Shown: positions 53,201-61,501, counted from the first letter of the stretch. The stretch is DNA of 64,000 nt from JBNPEO01 sp050490315 (GCF_050490315.1 NZ_JBNPEO010000013.1:1-64000), one strand, 5' to 3'. Notes: a model not told the origin generated them from the letters alone. Made by a program: numbers and translations.

Positions 53201-53688
53201 GGCGGGCCGAAGTGCTAGATGTCCGCGGGCACTTGTTTATTCAGTGCAAAGAACACCGTAGTGTCACCGGCCCGGATGGTGGTGTGCGAGATGAAGTCTA
53301 CGTTCACGCTGACACCGGCTCCATGTCAGGTGGTGAGCGTCAACGGTTCACGGCTTTTATTATGGCCGCGGCTCTGAGCTACCAATTGGGCATTGCCGAT
53401 CAAGGATTCACTAGCTACGGCACTGTGATGATGGATGAGGCGTTTGTGTTGGCCTCGGAGGAATTCGCCGGCGCCGGTATCAAGGCCCTGCACGAGTTTG
53501 GGTTCCAGCTGTTGCTAGCCGCCCCGGAGAACGTGATCGATTTGTCCCGCCATTTGGGTTCGGTGACGGAGATTTTGCGGGATAAGCGCACCAACCGTTC
53601 AGGCGTCTTGACCTTGCCTGCTGGCGGCCGTGCCGCACCGGGTCAGCCTCAAAGTGAGGCCAACCCGGTGGACATTGTGCTGCGCTAG
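50251..53688 (+). CDS. jetC: Wadjet JetC / MksB-like SMC ATPase
   Basis: A 1145-residue SMC-like ATPase of the SbcC/MukB/COG4913 type. Walker A TGNSGVGKST lies near 47-56, followed by long coiled coils (about 230-450 and 640-770) around a hinge at about 460-640. The signature SGGERQR is at about 1026 and Walker B VMMDEAF, with the catalytic Glu, at about 1059. The ATPase therefore looks intact. In Wadjet it extrudes loops and detects small circular DNA for the JetD nuclease; in MksBEF it compacts chromosomes. No jetD follows: the next gene is convergent, 9 bases away. Confidence 0.93.
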   Translation: MSIATMLPLGDLTNPGQMRLALVQVVNWGTFHGAHTMHVDRNGTLLTGNSGVGKSTLFDAMLRVFDARPRSNEAAAQRSGGVVEDKRTTFTYMRGKVGDRAVGEGSASAYQRPGATWSAIGLSFDNAAGTSVTISALFDLPKNGTESAVGRFYLIDNHPLDLDAIESIAEKRFTRSALEQIFPNAQVFDVHKTFAERFRRLLGISSDQALPLLRVIQAGKGLGGSVNTFFRDQVLDAPATLTAADDVVEEFSNLMSIRQRLEDVRQQRDQLAPVPELNVEYAKLLLDAHRLRELSDTEFDAYKQSLAVKVHEGTLAKFKDLAAAKAKELSAERQRRDALAKELREQESDYNNRGGNAISAIEASVENARVGLRLREQVEQSAQQSLRDAGLELEWNAEAWAQAHREAAETAAQLEGNSESLRELRFEAFDSHATKKRELAEAQQELATLRGAKSLLPTASLQNRAALAEALDIDANDLPFGGELMDLAPGEEKWRPAAERALRSLATTLLVPGDKFDAVTTFLNNHTIRGALRAVDTSKPLAGAALALEDVRENDLLAKLDIVEGGVHPEEAGRWLRERIAVDFAYPCVEDPKELAQLDKGLSLGGVVKRNRHTVEKDDRFASRQDYVLGFDNSIKVQLLEERVKELETELAAAATLAQSREDSHQGMARQLDALKKIAQDSRPWEQVSTEAAQSELARIQQRLTDALAAQENLEPLRTAIEQFRTKHQASTEAAAVLQSEYKTLDHQLSATDSLLEAARQRLNQAPPSEVTVAALEPYFTDFGDVTEIHELDNLANKVKTRLLNELYEVQARAQATADSLTRIFESFVREWGSGISADYGTSIGAAADFEARYHSIVRDGLPAQEAEFREFFNQRTHESFSTLLHLLDEERRSISSRILPLNGILSEVNFHEGSHLELDIKPTLPVAARQFKEAITNALKPRHARAASTENAEPEEAELTARYKSLEAIVKRLGSAAPEDRRWRAEVLDVRGHLFIQCKEHRSVTGPDGGVRDEVYVHADTGSMSGGERQRFTAFIMAAALSYQLGIADQGFTSYGTVMMDEAFVLASEEFAGAGIKALHEFGFQLLLAAPENVIDLSRHLGSVTEILRDKRTNRSGVLTLPAGGRAAPGQPQSEANPVDIVLR

Positions 53689-53697
53689 CGGTCCAAG

Positions 53698-54192
53698 TTA
53701 CCGGTTTTGGACGCGTTCCAAAAACAGTTCGGTGCGTTGGATCAGCGCAGCGGTTCTTTCCAGTACCACAGCGTCCGGGTCCGGATTGATCGCGCTCACG
53801 GCCGGTGGTTTGCGGACGTTTGAGCTGCACTGGAAGTCGGCGCAAATGAGTGTGCCGATCGTATTACCGTTGCGCCCGGATTGACCTGCACGCTTGGCTA
53901 CCCAGAGAAGGACTTCTTCCTTGGAGGCAACGTCGCGGCAGAGTTCGCACAGCACGCGCCGGTTTTTCTTGGCTCCACCTTCGGGGGCACGGAGCATAAT
54001 TCCGTGTAGGCCTTTGGGGCTTGGCAGGATCAAGTACCCTCGCAGGGGCATTTTTGGATCGCGCCAGCCCAGGAAGTCCATGTTTTCCCAGTCGAGGGTT
54101 TCCAGATTCTTGGGCAGGTTGAGTTTGCTCGCTTCTGAGCGGCTCGCGTTGAGCAGGGATGAGCGTATTTGGGGTGCCGTTAGTGGCTGCAT
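53698..54192 (-). CDS. FBP-type zinc-finger protein
   Basis: A 164-residue protein. The core FLGWRDPKMPLRGYLILPSPKGLHGIMLRAP and the four-Cys site CELC...CADFQC match the FBP C-terminal family (treble-clef EF-G-binding type, which includes fusidic-acid-resistance FusB relatives). A role at the ribosome is likely from the family, not proven. ATG 54192 has AAAGG about 10 bases upstream; the frame is open to 54285. It is convergent with jetC and is not related to JetD. Confidence 0.85.
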   Translation of the reverse strand: MQPLTAPQIRSSLLNASRSEASKLNLPKNLETLDWENMDFLGWRDPKMPLRGYLILPSPKGLHGIMLRAPEGGAKKNRRVLCELCRDVASKEEVLLWVAKRAGQSGRNGNTIGTLICADFQCSSNVRKPPAVSAINPDPDAVVLERTAALIQRTELFLERVQNR

Positions 54193-54488
54193 AACAATGG
54201 ACCTTTGACAGAAGAAAATGCACTGTTGCCGGAGGCTTTTAGTGCGATGGAACGGTGTTTCAGCCGTTCGCCGGGCAGGCCGCAATGGCCGCCCCGCTTC
54301 CTGCGGAGGCCAAGAGCTGCGCCTTGCGCGTCATGCTCGCCTCGTTTCTTCCGTCTTATCCAAAGCCTGTTTGTTGATGGTCCTGTTGAAGTCAGGCCAC
54401 CCTCTATGGTGTCAAAGATCTTCTTCAAGTGTCTACCTCTGCAGGCATTCTCACCCGGGTGACACTCCTCTCACCCGCCCCAAATGCA
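54193..54488. other. Intergenic stretch without a recognised gene
   Basis: About 300 bases between the FBP gene and the siderophore promoter. It should hold the FBP promoter on the minus strand. The open frames here have no ribosome site or recognisable domain, and no RNA fold was seen. Confidence 0.5.
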
Positions 54489-54550
54489 TTACGCAAGTAA
54501 AACATTGCGTAATTTATGGGAACATAGCGTAGCCTTACCTAAGTTCCCAT
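54489..54550 (+). promoter_or_regulatory. Iron box (DtxR/IdeR type) and nested dyads
   Basis: ATAGCGTAGCCTTACCTAA (54524-54542) read on the minus strand matches 15 of 19 positions of the DtxR/IdeR consensus TTAGGTTAGGCTAACCTAA. It is flanked exactly by ATGGGAAC (54516-54523) and GTTCCCAT (54543-54550). Upstream is a second dyad, TTACGCAA/TTGCGTAA (54489-54496 and 54505-54512). The site is 30 bases before the siderophore-binding protein gene, so iron-dependent repression of the whole operon is expected. Confidence 0.82.
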
Positions 54551-54571
54551 CGATCACTCTCAAGGAGTCCC

Positions 54572-55648
54572 GTGGCTTCCCGCATTTCAGAGCCTTCTCG
54601 CAGGTCAGTCCTCAAATCCGCTGGCGGAGCAACCGCAGCCCTTGCCGCCGTCGTCCTTTCTCTGAGCGCCTGCTCAACCGGACCCGCAGCCTCAGCCACT
54701 GCCGGAACAACCGAAAAATCAGCTGCCTTCCCGGTGACCATCAAGCACGCTTTTGGCGAGACCACCATCAAAGCTCAGCCCACACGCGTCGCCACGGTGT
54801 CCTGGGTTAATGACGACATCGCCATAGCGCTCGGTGTGATCCCCGTGGGTATGCCCAAAAACGAGTGGGGCAACAATGCCAAGGGCTCCACCCCGTGGAA
54901 GGACGCTGCCCTCGAAAAAGCCGGCGCGGCCCTTGGCACTGACAAGGCGCCCGTTCAGTACTCCGAAGCGGACGGCATCAACTTCACCGAGATTGCCAAG
55001 CTCACCCCGGACGTTATCCTCGCCGCCTACTCGGGCCTGAGCAAAGAGGACTACACCAAGCTCAGCCAGATCGCCCCCGTAGTTGCTTACCCGGAGATCG
55101 CCTACGGCACCCCGTGGCAAGACGCTACGGCCATGATCGGCAAGGCCCTTGGTAAGGACGCTGAAGCCACCCAACTGGTCAAAGAAACCGAAGCACTTGT
55201 GGCTGAAAAGGCCGCCAAGTACCCCCAGATCAAGGACAAAACCTTCATCTACGGCAACCTCGAGCCAGCCAAGGGCGACGGCGTCAACGTCTACAGCGCT
55301 AATGACAACCGCCCGCGCTTCCTCAGTTCAATCGGAATGACGCTCGCCCCCGTGGTGGCTCAGAAATCCAAGGGTTCCAAGGAGTTCTTTTTCCCCTGGT
55401 CCGCTGAAAAAGCCAATGAGCTCGACTCAGACGTCTTTGTGACCTGGGTTCCGGACACCACCACTGCTGAGGCCATCACAAAAGATCCCCTTTTGAGCCA
55501 GATCCCGGCCGTAGCCAGCGGCGCGCTCGTTGCAGACACGTCCAACACGCTCACCTTGGCAATCTCTGCCTCCTCACCTCTGAGCCTGCCGTGGGCCCTG
55601 GATACTTTCTTGCCGCAGTTGGGCAAGGCAGCCGACGCAGTAAAGTAG
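54572..55648 (+). CDS. Siderophore-binding ABC lipoprotein
   Basis: A 358-residue FhuD/FepB-type (PBP class III) binding protein. The signal has SRRSVLKSAGG, a near twin-arginine motif, and the lipobox ends at Cys34 (SLSAC), so export may be by Tat with lipid anchoring. Two Rossmann-like lobes joined by a long helix are typical of the class. AAGGAG lies before the GTG. First gene of an iron-siderophore operon under an iron box; the siderophore itself is unknown. Confidence 0.93.
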   Translation: MASRISEPSRRSVLKSAGGATAALAAVVLSLSACSTGPAASATAGTTEKSAAFPVTIKHAFGETTIKAQPTRVATVSWVNDDIAIALGVIPVGMPKNEWGNNAKGSTPWKDAALEKAGAALGTDKAPVQYSEADGINFTEIAKLTPDVILAAYSGLSKEDYTKLSQIAPVVAYPEIAYGTPWQDATAMIGKALGKDAEATQLVKETEALVAEKAAKYPQIKDKTFIYGNLEPAKGDGVNVYSANDNRPRFLSSIGMTLAPVVAQKSKGSKEFFFPWSAEKANELDSDVFVTWVPDTTTAEAITKDPLLSQIPAVASGALVADTSNTLTLAISASSPLSLPWALDTFLPQLGKAADAVK

Positions 55649-55658
55649 ATTCGCCACA

Positions 55659-56744
55659 GTGAAAAACAGTACGACGGCGGTACTCGCGAATACGCAGCTC
55701 AGTGCACCCGCCATTGGGGTGCCAGAGACGCGTGCTTCAGGTTCTCGCGCTTTTGGTAACCGGCCCGCGTGGCTGGCTACCGCCGTCGTACTGCTTTTTC
55801 TGATTTCCCTCGCCTCACTTGCAGTGGGCGCCCGTGCTCTGAGTTTTGAGACAGTTGTTGCGGCGCTGACGCGTTTTGACCCTTCCAATGGTGATCACGC
55901 GGTGGTTATTGCCCGCATTCCACGGACAGTTCTGGGGCTGCTGGCCGGTGCGGCGCTGGGCCTGTCTGGTGCTGCGATGCAAGGTGTGGCACGGAACCCC
56001 TTGGCTGATCCGGGCATCATGGGGGTCAATGCTGGCGCTGCGATCGCCGTGGTGAGTGGCATTTATCTGTTCGGGATCACGGCGCTGAATGGGTACATCT
56101 GGTTCGCGTTCATCGGCGCTGCAGTGGCCGCCACCGTGGTGTATCTCGTGGCATCAATCGGGCAAGACGGTCCAACGCCGGTCAAACTCGCGCTGGCTGG
56201 TGCTGCTCTCAGTGCAGGGCTGTATTCGTTGATGAATGTCATATTGGTCTCAAGTCAAGACACTTTGGACCGCTTCCGCTTCTGGCAAGTGGGTAGCGTT
56301 GCGGGGCGTGACTGGGCAGTGATTTTGCCTGCCGTCCCCTTCCTTATTTTGGGTGCCGTGATTCTTCTGTGCACCGGCCGGATTCTCAACAGCCTGGCCC
56401 TCGGGGATGATGTTTCCCGTGGTTTGGGTCAGCGTGTTGGTCTAGTTCGCGGGGTGGCCGCCTTGGGTGTTGTCCTTTTGTGCGGTGGAGCCACGGCGAT
56501 TGCTGGCCCTATTGGTTTTGTGGGTTTGGTGATTCCGCATGCTGTCCGGAGCGTTACCGGCCCGGATTACCGCTGGATTCTGCCGTTTTCTATGGTTTTG
56601 GCGCCGGTGCTTTTGGTGGGTGCGGACATTATTGGCCGGGTGGTTTTATTGCCCGCAGAAGTTCCGGCCGGTATTCTCACGGCGATCATCGGGGCGCCAG
56701 TGTTTGTGGCCCTGGTTCGCCGGAGTAAAGGAACCGGGCTGTGA
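55659..56744 (+). CDS. FecCD-family siderophore permease, first subunit
   Basis: A 361-residue permease with about ten helices. RIPRTVLGLLAGAALGLSGAAMQGVARNPLADPGIMGVNAGA is the FecCD/BtuC signature region, and GPIGFVGLVIPHAVRS is its second one. It pairs with the next gene to form the channel. GTG start 10 bases after the binding-protein stop. A 16-base inverted repeat lies inside its first third (55667-55793). Confidence 0.92.
   Translation: MKNSTTAVLANTQLSAPAIGVPETRASGSRAFGNRPAWLATAVVLLFLISLASLAVGARALSFETVVAALTRFDPSNGDHAVVIARIPRTVLGLLAGAALGLSGAAMQGVARNPLADPGIMGVNAGAAIAVVSGIYLFGITALNGYIWFAFIGAAVAATVVYLVASIGQDGPTPVKLALAGAALSAGLYSLMNVILVSSQDTLDRFRFWQVGSVAGRDWAVILPAVPFLILGAVILLCTGRILNSLALGDDVSRGLGQRVGLVRGVAALGVVLLCGGATAIAGPIGFVGLVIPHAVRSVTGPDYRWILPFSMVLAPVLLVGADIIGRVVLLPAEVPAGILTAIIGAPVFVALVRRSKGTGL
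55667..55793 (+). repeat. Distant 16-base inverted repeat inside the permease gene
   Basis: CAGTACGACGGCGGTA (55667-55682) and TACCGCCGTCGTACTG (55778-55793) are exact complements 95 bases apart. They are flanked by AAAAA on the left and, after one base, TTTTT on the right, so the folded RNA would resemble a terminator with a large loop. Confidence 0.7.
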
Positions 56745-57778
56745 AAACCCGTGCCTCGGTAGCTGTTCTCGCGGGGCTGTTGCTGGTTCTTTTTGCCGTG
56801 TACGTCCTGCTGGGAAGCTACACCGTGACCATCCCAGACTTCGTCAAAATTGTTGCAGCACGGCTCACCGGAGGAGACCCCATCCCGGGCGCAAGCTTCA
56901 TCGTGATGGAAAACAAACTCCCGCGCGCCGTGCTGGGCACCATGGTTGGTTTGGCATTCGGACTCTCCGGCGCGCTCTTCCAAACCATGCTCCGCAACCC
57001 GCTCGCGAGCCCCGACGTTATAGGCATCAGCAGCGGTGCAAGCGCTGCGGCAGTGGTGGCAATCGTGATCTTTGGGCTCTCCGGCGCCGGGGTTGCTCTC
57101 TTCGCTCTGCTGGGTGCCCTAGCCGTCGCGGTTTTGATTTACTCGATCGCCGGCGGCAAGCGCGGCAAGCGCAGTGGAAGCAGCAGTGCCAGCGGCGTGA
57201 GCACCAAGTTCATTCTGGGCGGTGTGGGTGTGGCGGCGGCAATGCAAGCTGTGGTCAATTTCCTGATGACCAGAGCTGACGTCCGCACCGCCTCCGAAGT
57301 ACTGATTTGGCTCAACGGTTCGCTTAATTCTTCCTCGTGGGAGCGGATTAGCATCTTGGGAATCGCCCTGATTATTCTGCTTCCCGCTGCCGCCATCCTT
57401 GCTAAACCGCTGCGTATGTTGGAACTTGGCGATGACGCCGCCGCGGCACTGGGCGTCCGGGTTCCGGCGAGCCGATTCGCTGTGGTGATTACCGCCGTCG
57501 GACTTGCCGCTGTGGCCACCGCCGCCACCGGACCGGTGTCCTTTGTAGCGTTCCTCGCCGGGCCTATCGCGCGGCGCATCACCGGGAGTAACTCCCTAGC
57601 AGCCGCGGCCCTGACCGGCGCGCTGCTAGTTCTGGCGGCAGATTTCTTTGCCTACAACATTGCCCCGTTACTGCTTCACGGCACCGCATTACCAGTAGGC
57701 GTAGTGACCGGCGCGCTCGGTGCACCCTTCCTCCTGTGGCTCCTAGCCGCCCCGCAGCTGAAACGAAAGGACGCATGA
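56741..57778 (+). CDS. FecCD-family siderophore permease, second subunit
   Basis: A 345-residue permease, parallel to the preceding one: KLPRAVLGTMVGLAFGLSGALFQTMLRNPLASPDVIGISSGASAA near residue 60 and GPVSFVAFLAGPIARRITG later. A Ser/Gly-rich loop at about 135-155 (GGKRGKRSGSSSASG) is longer than usual. The GTG overlaps the preceding stop, and its own stop overlaps the ATPase ATG. Confidence 0.92.
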   Translation: MKTRASVAVLAGLLLVLFAVYVLLGSYTVTIPDFVKIVAARLTGGDPIPGASFIVMENKLPRAVLGTMVGLAFGLSGALFQTMLRNPLASPDVIGISSGASAAAVVAIVIFGLSGAGVALFALLGALAVAVLIYSIAGGKRGKRSGSSSASGVSTKFILGGVGVAAAMQAVVNFLMTRADVRTASEVLIWLNGSLNSSSWERISILGIALIILLPAAAILAKPLRMLELGDDAAAALGVRVPASRFAVVITAVGLAAVATAATGPVSFVAFLAGPIARRITGSNSLAAAALTGALLVLAADFFAYNIAPLLLHGTALPVGVVTGALGAPFLLWLLAAPQLKRKDA

Positions 57779-58620
57779 TGGCTCAGCTTTCGGCCTCCAA
57801 CATCACCCTTCAATACGACGCGCGGAAGGTGGTGGACTCGCTTTCACTGCAGATCCCGGACGGCAAAGTCACCATGATCGTCGGCGCCAATGCTTGCGGA
57901 AAATCGACCCTTTTGCGTGGACTTTCACGGCTGCTGAGGCCCGCCGGTGGGGCCGTGACTTTGGATGGGAAAAGCATCCACTCGCGCCCGGCCAAAGAAG
58001 TGGCGCGGACTCTAGGTCTTCTCCCGCAGCACCCCTTGGCGCCTGAGGGAATCACGGTTCGGGAGTTGGTCAGCCGGGGCCGTTACCCGCACCAAGGTTT
58101 CTTCCGCAACGCCTCAGAGTACGACGACGCGGCGGTGCGCCGGGCGTTGGAACTGACGGATTCGTTAGAGCTGGCTGAGCGGAATGTTGATGAACTCTCC
58201 GGCGGTCAGCGTCAACGCGTCTGGATTGCCATGGCCTTGGCTCAAGAAACTGAGGTCCTGTTACTTGATGAGCCCACTACCTACTTGGATTTGGCGCATC
58301 AAGTGGAGGTTTTGGATCTTGTGACTGAACTGAACCAGAGCCGCGGCACCACGGTGGTGATTGTGCTTCACGATCTGAACCTTGCCGCGCGATACGCGGA
58401 CCACATGATTGCGCTCAAAGGAGGCGCGATTGTTGCCGAGGGGCGGCCAAATGACGTGGTGACTGAGCACATGGTTTCGAACGTATTTGGCCTGCAATCG
58501 CGCGTGATCCCGGACCCGGTTTCTGGAACACCGTTGATCATCCCGATTGGCCGCCACAATGTTGGCCCGCGCCTGGCAGCCGATTCCTTGAACGTCGCGG
58601 AACTGGAGTACACAGCATGA
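57775..58620 (+). CDS. Siderophore ABC transporter ATPase, FecE/FepC type
   Basis: A 281-residue ATPase. Walker A is GANACGKST (Ala in place of the usual Gly before Cys-Gly-Lys), the signature is LSGGQRQR and Walker B is LLLDEPTTYLD with H-loop VLHDLN. It drives import through the two permeases. ATG 57775 overlaps the permease stop and has GAAAGGACGC ahead; ATG 57778 is an alternative. It overlaps the next gene by four bases. Confidence 0.93.
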   Translation: MMAQLSASNITLQYDARKVVDSLSLQIPDGKVTMIVGANACGKSTLLRGLSRLLRPAGGAVTLDGKSIHSRPAKEVARTLGLLPQHPLAPEGITVRELVSRGRYPHQGFFRNASEYDDAAVRRALELTDSLELAERNVDELSGGQRQRVWIAMALAQETEVLLLDEPTTYLDLAHQVEVLDLVTELNQSRGTTVVIVLHDLNLAARYADHMIALKGGAIVAEGRPNDVVTEHMVSNVFGLQSRVIPDPVSGTPLIIPIGRHNVGPRLAADSLNVAELEYTA

Positions 58621-59681
58621 GCACCGATACGCAGAAAACCACCATCGCCGCCGTCGAACCTATGGTCCTGGCCTTTAATGTCACAGTCTCAGCCATTCAA
58701 AAGGTGGGGGCAAACTTCCTGCGCATCACTTTTGGTGGCTACGAACTCCGCGACTTTGGCGTTCACGGACCGTGCCTTGATCTGCGGATCAAGTTGATCA
58801 TTCCCAGCAAAACGCCCAGCGGTGGCCGGGCGCCGCTGCCGTCGTTTAATACCGCCGAACTCAACACTGCGAACGCCAGCTGGTATCAACAGTGGTTGGC
58901 CATGGACCCGGAAATACGTGGGGATATGCGCACCTACACGGTCCGCGAAGCCCGGCTAGACGGCGTGTACCCCGAAATTGATGTGGACTTTGTGATTCAC
59001 GTTGACGCTGAAGGGCATTCCGGGCCGGCAGCAGCGTGGGCGCTCGAGGCCCAACCGGGTGATCGGATGGTCATTATTGGTCCCAACAATCACGCAGCGC
59101 ACTGTATTACTGCCGAGACGTATAGCGGCATCGAATTCCGCCCCGGAATGGCCCAGCGCGTTCTTCTTGCCGGGGATGAAACAGCCGTGCCAGCCATCAG
59201 TGCCATCCTCGAATCCCTCCCTGCTCACATTCAGGGCGAAGCGTTCCTTGAAGTTCCCGAAGCCGCAGATTTCCAAGACATCAGTACTCAGGCGGCTGTT
59301 CAGATCACATGGCTGGCCCGTGGTGCGGCGCTTGGCCGTTCGCGCCCGCACGGAGAACTACTCCAAGAAGCTGTGCGCTCGGCAATTCAGTTGCCAGGCT
59401 GGGTGGCGCTCAAGGAAGCCCACGCAGCCGGCCCGGAGCCCGAGGACGTCAACGTAGATCAAGACATTCTGTGGGAAACACCTCAACGACTCAACGCCGC
59501 CACAGTTCAGAGCTCACGCAACCCGAACGTTCCCTCCGGTGCGCTTCCGTTTTACGCATGGCTCGCTGGAGAGGCCGGGGTCATCAAGGAACTGCGGCGG
59601 TACTTGGTGCGTGACGTTGGTATAGATAGGAAGCAAGTGGCGTTTATGGGCTACTGGCGGGCGGGTAAAGCCGAACTTTAG
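58617..59681 (+). CDS. Siderophore-interacting protein (ferri-siderophore reductase)
   Basis: A 354-residue SIP/ViuB-type FAD- and NAD(P)H-binding reductase that frees iron from the imported chelate. The FAD motif is RTYTVRE near 104; the SIP segment AGDETAVPAISAILESLP lies near 185; the C-terminal FYAWLAGEAGVIKELRRYL and GYWRAGK are family marks. It is the last gene of the uptake operon, coupled to the ATPase by ATGA. Confidence 0.92.
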   Translation: MSTDTQKTTIAAVEPMVLAFNVTVSAIQKVGANFLRITFGGYELRDFGVHGPCLDLRIKLIIPSKTPSGGRAPLPSFNTAELNTANASWYQQWLAMDPEIRGDMRTYTVREARLDGVYPEIDVDFVIHVDAEGHSGPAAAWALEAQPGDRMVIIGPNNHAAHCITAETYSGIEFRPGMAQRVLLAGDETAVPAISAILESLPAHIQGEAFLEVPEAADFQDISTQAAVQITWLARGAALGRSRPHGELLQEAVRSAIQLPGWVALKEAHAAGPEPEDVNVDQDILWETPQRLNAATVQSSRNPNVPSGALPFYAWLAGEAGVIKELRRYLVRDVGIDRKQVAFMGYWRAGKAEL

Positions 59682-59767
59682 TTCCGGCCCTCCGGCCCCG
59701 GGCGGCGGGCACCGCCTGTTAATCTCGCCTTTTCCTACCCGTTGTGTGGGCGGGTTAGCGTGGCCGT

Positions 59768-60643
59768 GTGCGGGAAGTTTTGAGTGGCGACCAGCAGGGA
59801 CGACGGCGGTATGTCGCCATCGGTGATTCGTTCACGGAGGGTGTGGGGGACCATAGCCCGATTTTGCCCAACGGGGTGCGTGGTTGGGCGGATCGCGTTG
59901 CTGAACGTTTGGCCAAGGCGGAACCGGGCTGGGAGTACGCCAACCTTGCGGTCCGGAGCAAACGTTTGCGCCACATCATTGATGAGCAACTTGAGCCAGC
60001 GCTCGCCATGAACCCCACGCTTATCACGCTGTACGCCGGTGGGAATGACATCCTGGATTTCGGCACGGACATGGAAGACTTGCTGGCTGATTACGAGTCC
60101 ATGATTGCCAAATTGGCAGCTTCCGGGGCTCATCTGGTGTTGTTCACCGGCTATGACGTGAAGGTTTCCCCGGTCCTTGAACCGCTCAAAAAGCGCAACA
60201 CTCTTTACAACCAGCGGGTCCGCGATCTGGCCTACAAGTACAAGGCCACGCTGGTGGACTATTGGTGCTTCGATGCCTATTACGATCGCCGAATGTGGGA
60301 CACGGACCGGCTCCACATGTCCAAGGCCGGGCACAAATATCTTGCCGCGCAGGTGCTGAACCATTTGGGTGTTAAGCACAAGATCAAACTCAAGGATTGG
60401 GATCCGGCCCCACGCCGAACCCTGCGCGAGTGGGAAGTTGCTCAGCGTCGTTGGGTTCACGACTGGGTGCTGCCCTTGTTCCGCCGCAAAATTCAGGGCG
60501 TCACGCTGGGGGACTCACTCGCCCCACGATGGCCTGAGCCGGTAAAGGTACCTCGCAAAGGTGGACTGCGCCGGCTTGTTGAAGACCGATTAGCTCAAGA
60601 GGACACTTTGTCCGGCACCGTGAGAGAAGGTCAGCGATCGTGA
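59768..60643 (+). CDS. SGNH/GDSL hydrolase, paralogue 1
   Basis: A 291-residue esterase-fold protein. Block I GDSFTEG is at 19-25 (Ser21), GGND at 91-94, and the catalytic pair DRLH at 180-183. It lacks a signal peptide, so it acts in the cytoplasm on an ester or acyl substrate not identifiable here. It has a basic C-terminal extension. Start is a GTG (59768; another at 59766) with no strong ribosome site. Its stop overlaps the GTG of paralogue 2. Confidence 0.88.
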   Translation: MREVLSGDQQGRRRYVAIGDSFTEGVGDHSPILPNGVRGWADRVAERLAKAEPGWEYANLAVRSKRLRHIIDEQLEPALAMNPTLITLYAGGNDILDFGTDMEDLLADYESMIAKLAASGAHLVLFTGYDVKVSPVLEPLKKRNTLYNQRVRDLAYKYKATLVDYWCFDAYYDRRMWDTDRLHMSKAGHKYLAAQVLNHLGVKHKIKLKDWDPAPRRTLREWEVAQRRWVHDWVLPLFRRKIQGVTLGDSLAPRWPEPVKVPRKGGLRRLVEDRLAQEDTLSGTVREGQRS

Positions 60644-61470
60644 CAGTAGGCAGCCAAGTACCCATCCGATTTGTGGCCATGGGTGATTCCTTCACGGAAG
60701 GTTTGGGGGACCGGGACCTGCGCTTACCTAACAACGTGCGCGGATGGGCGGACCGAGTGGCTGAGGAGCTGGCCCGCCATGATCCGGCTACGCGCTACGC
60801 TAATTTGGCCATCCGTGGCCGGCGGTTGGACCCCATTATTCAGGAGCAGCTGGAGCCCGCCCTGGCCATGGAGCCGAATCTGGTGAGCTTTTACGCCGGT
60901 GGCAATGACTTGTTGATGACGCGTTTGGATTTGCCGCGTTTGCTGGACCGTTTTGAGTCCGCAGTGGCACGAATCAGTGCCACTGGCGCGCGGGTGTTGC
61001 TGTTTACCGGATACAACGTTCCGCTGTCGCCGCTGCTTGAACCGCTCACGTTCCGCAACGCGATTTACAACCGCCGAATCCGCCATGTTGCCGAGGAATA
61101 CGGCGCCGAGTTGGTGGATTATTGGTGTTTTGAAAAGTTCCAAGACCGCCGGATGTGGTCAAACGACCGGCTGCACATGGCCACTCTGGGGCACGTATAT
61201 ATGGCCAAAAAGGTCCTCGAGGTTTTGGGGGCCCCGCATTCGATTCCGTCTCCTCACCTTCCGCCATTGGCTGCGCGCACGGCGAGGGAAATAGTGAACG
61301 ACGACGTCACTTGGCTCCGGCGCGACTTCACACCATGGTTGGGGCGAAGGTTCCGCGGGGCCAGTAGTGGTGACGGGTTCAGCGCACGTTGGCCCGAGTT
61401 GTTGCCCGTGGTTCTTCCTGAACTGTTGGGAGCGAATCGGGCGGCTCGGCGGGAGGAGCAATTGGCGTAA
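60640..61470 (+). CDS. SGNH/GDSL hydrolase, paralogue 2
   Basis: A 276-residue paralogue of the preceding protein with the same block order: GDSFTEG (15-21, Ser17), FYAGGNDLL and NDRLHMA. The middle regions can be aligned by eye (NNVRGWADRVAEELARHDPATRYANLAIRG). Coupled to paralogue 1 by a GTGA overlap. No signal peptide. Confidence 0.88.
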   Translation: MTVGSQVPIRFVAMGDSFTEGLGDRDLRLPNNVRGWADRVAEELARHDPATRYANLAIRGRRLDPIIQEQLEPALAMEPNLVSFYAGGNDLLMTRLDLPRLLDRFESAVARISATGARVLLFTGYNVPLSPLLEPLTFRNAIYNRRIRHVAEEYGAELVDYWCFEKFQDRRMWSNDRLHMATLGHVYMAKKVLEVLGAPHSIPSPHLPPLAARTAREIVNDDVTWLRRDFTPWLGRRFRGASSGDGFSARWPELLPVVLPELLGANRAARREEQLA

Positions 61471-61501
61471 TACTAAGGGTGGTTCGGCTTAAGATGTAGC
61501 T

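Noticed and set aside
53698..54192. The gene after jetC as a possible jetD
   Set aside because: It is on the opposite strand, is only 164 residues long, and shows the four-Cys FBP zinc domain; no TOPRIM or DUF2220 features.
54218..54532. Open frame of 104 codons in the siderophore upstream region
   Set aside because: No ribosome site or domain, Arg/Cys-rich composition typical of chance frames, and it runs through the iron box.
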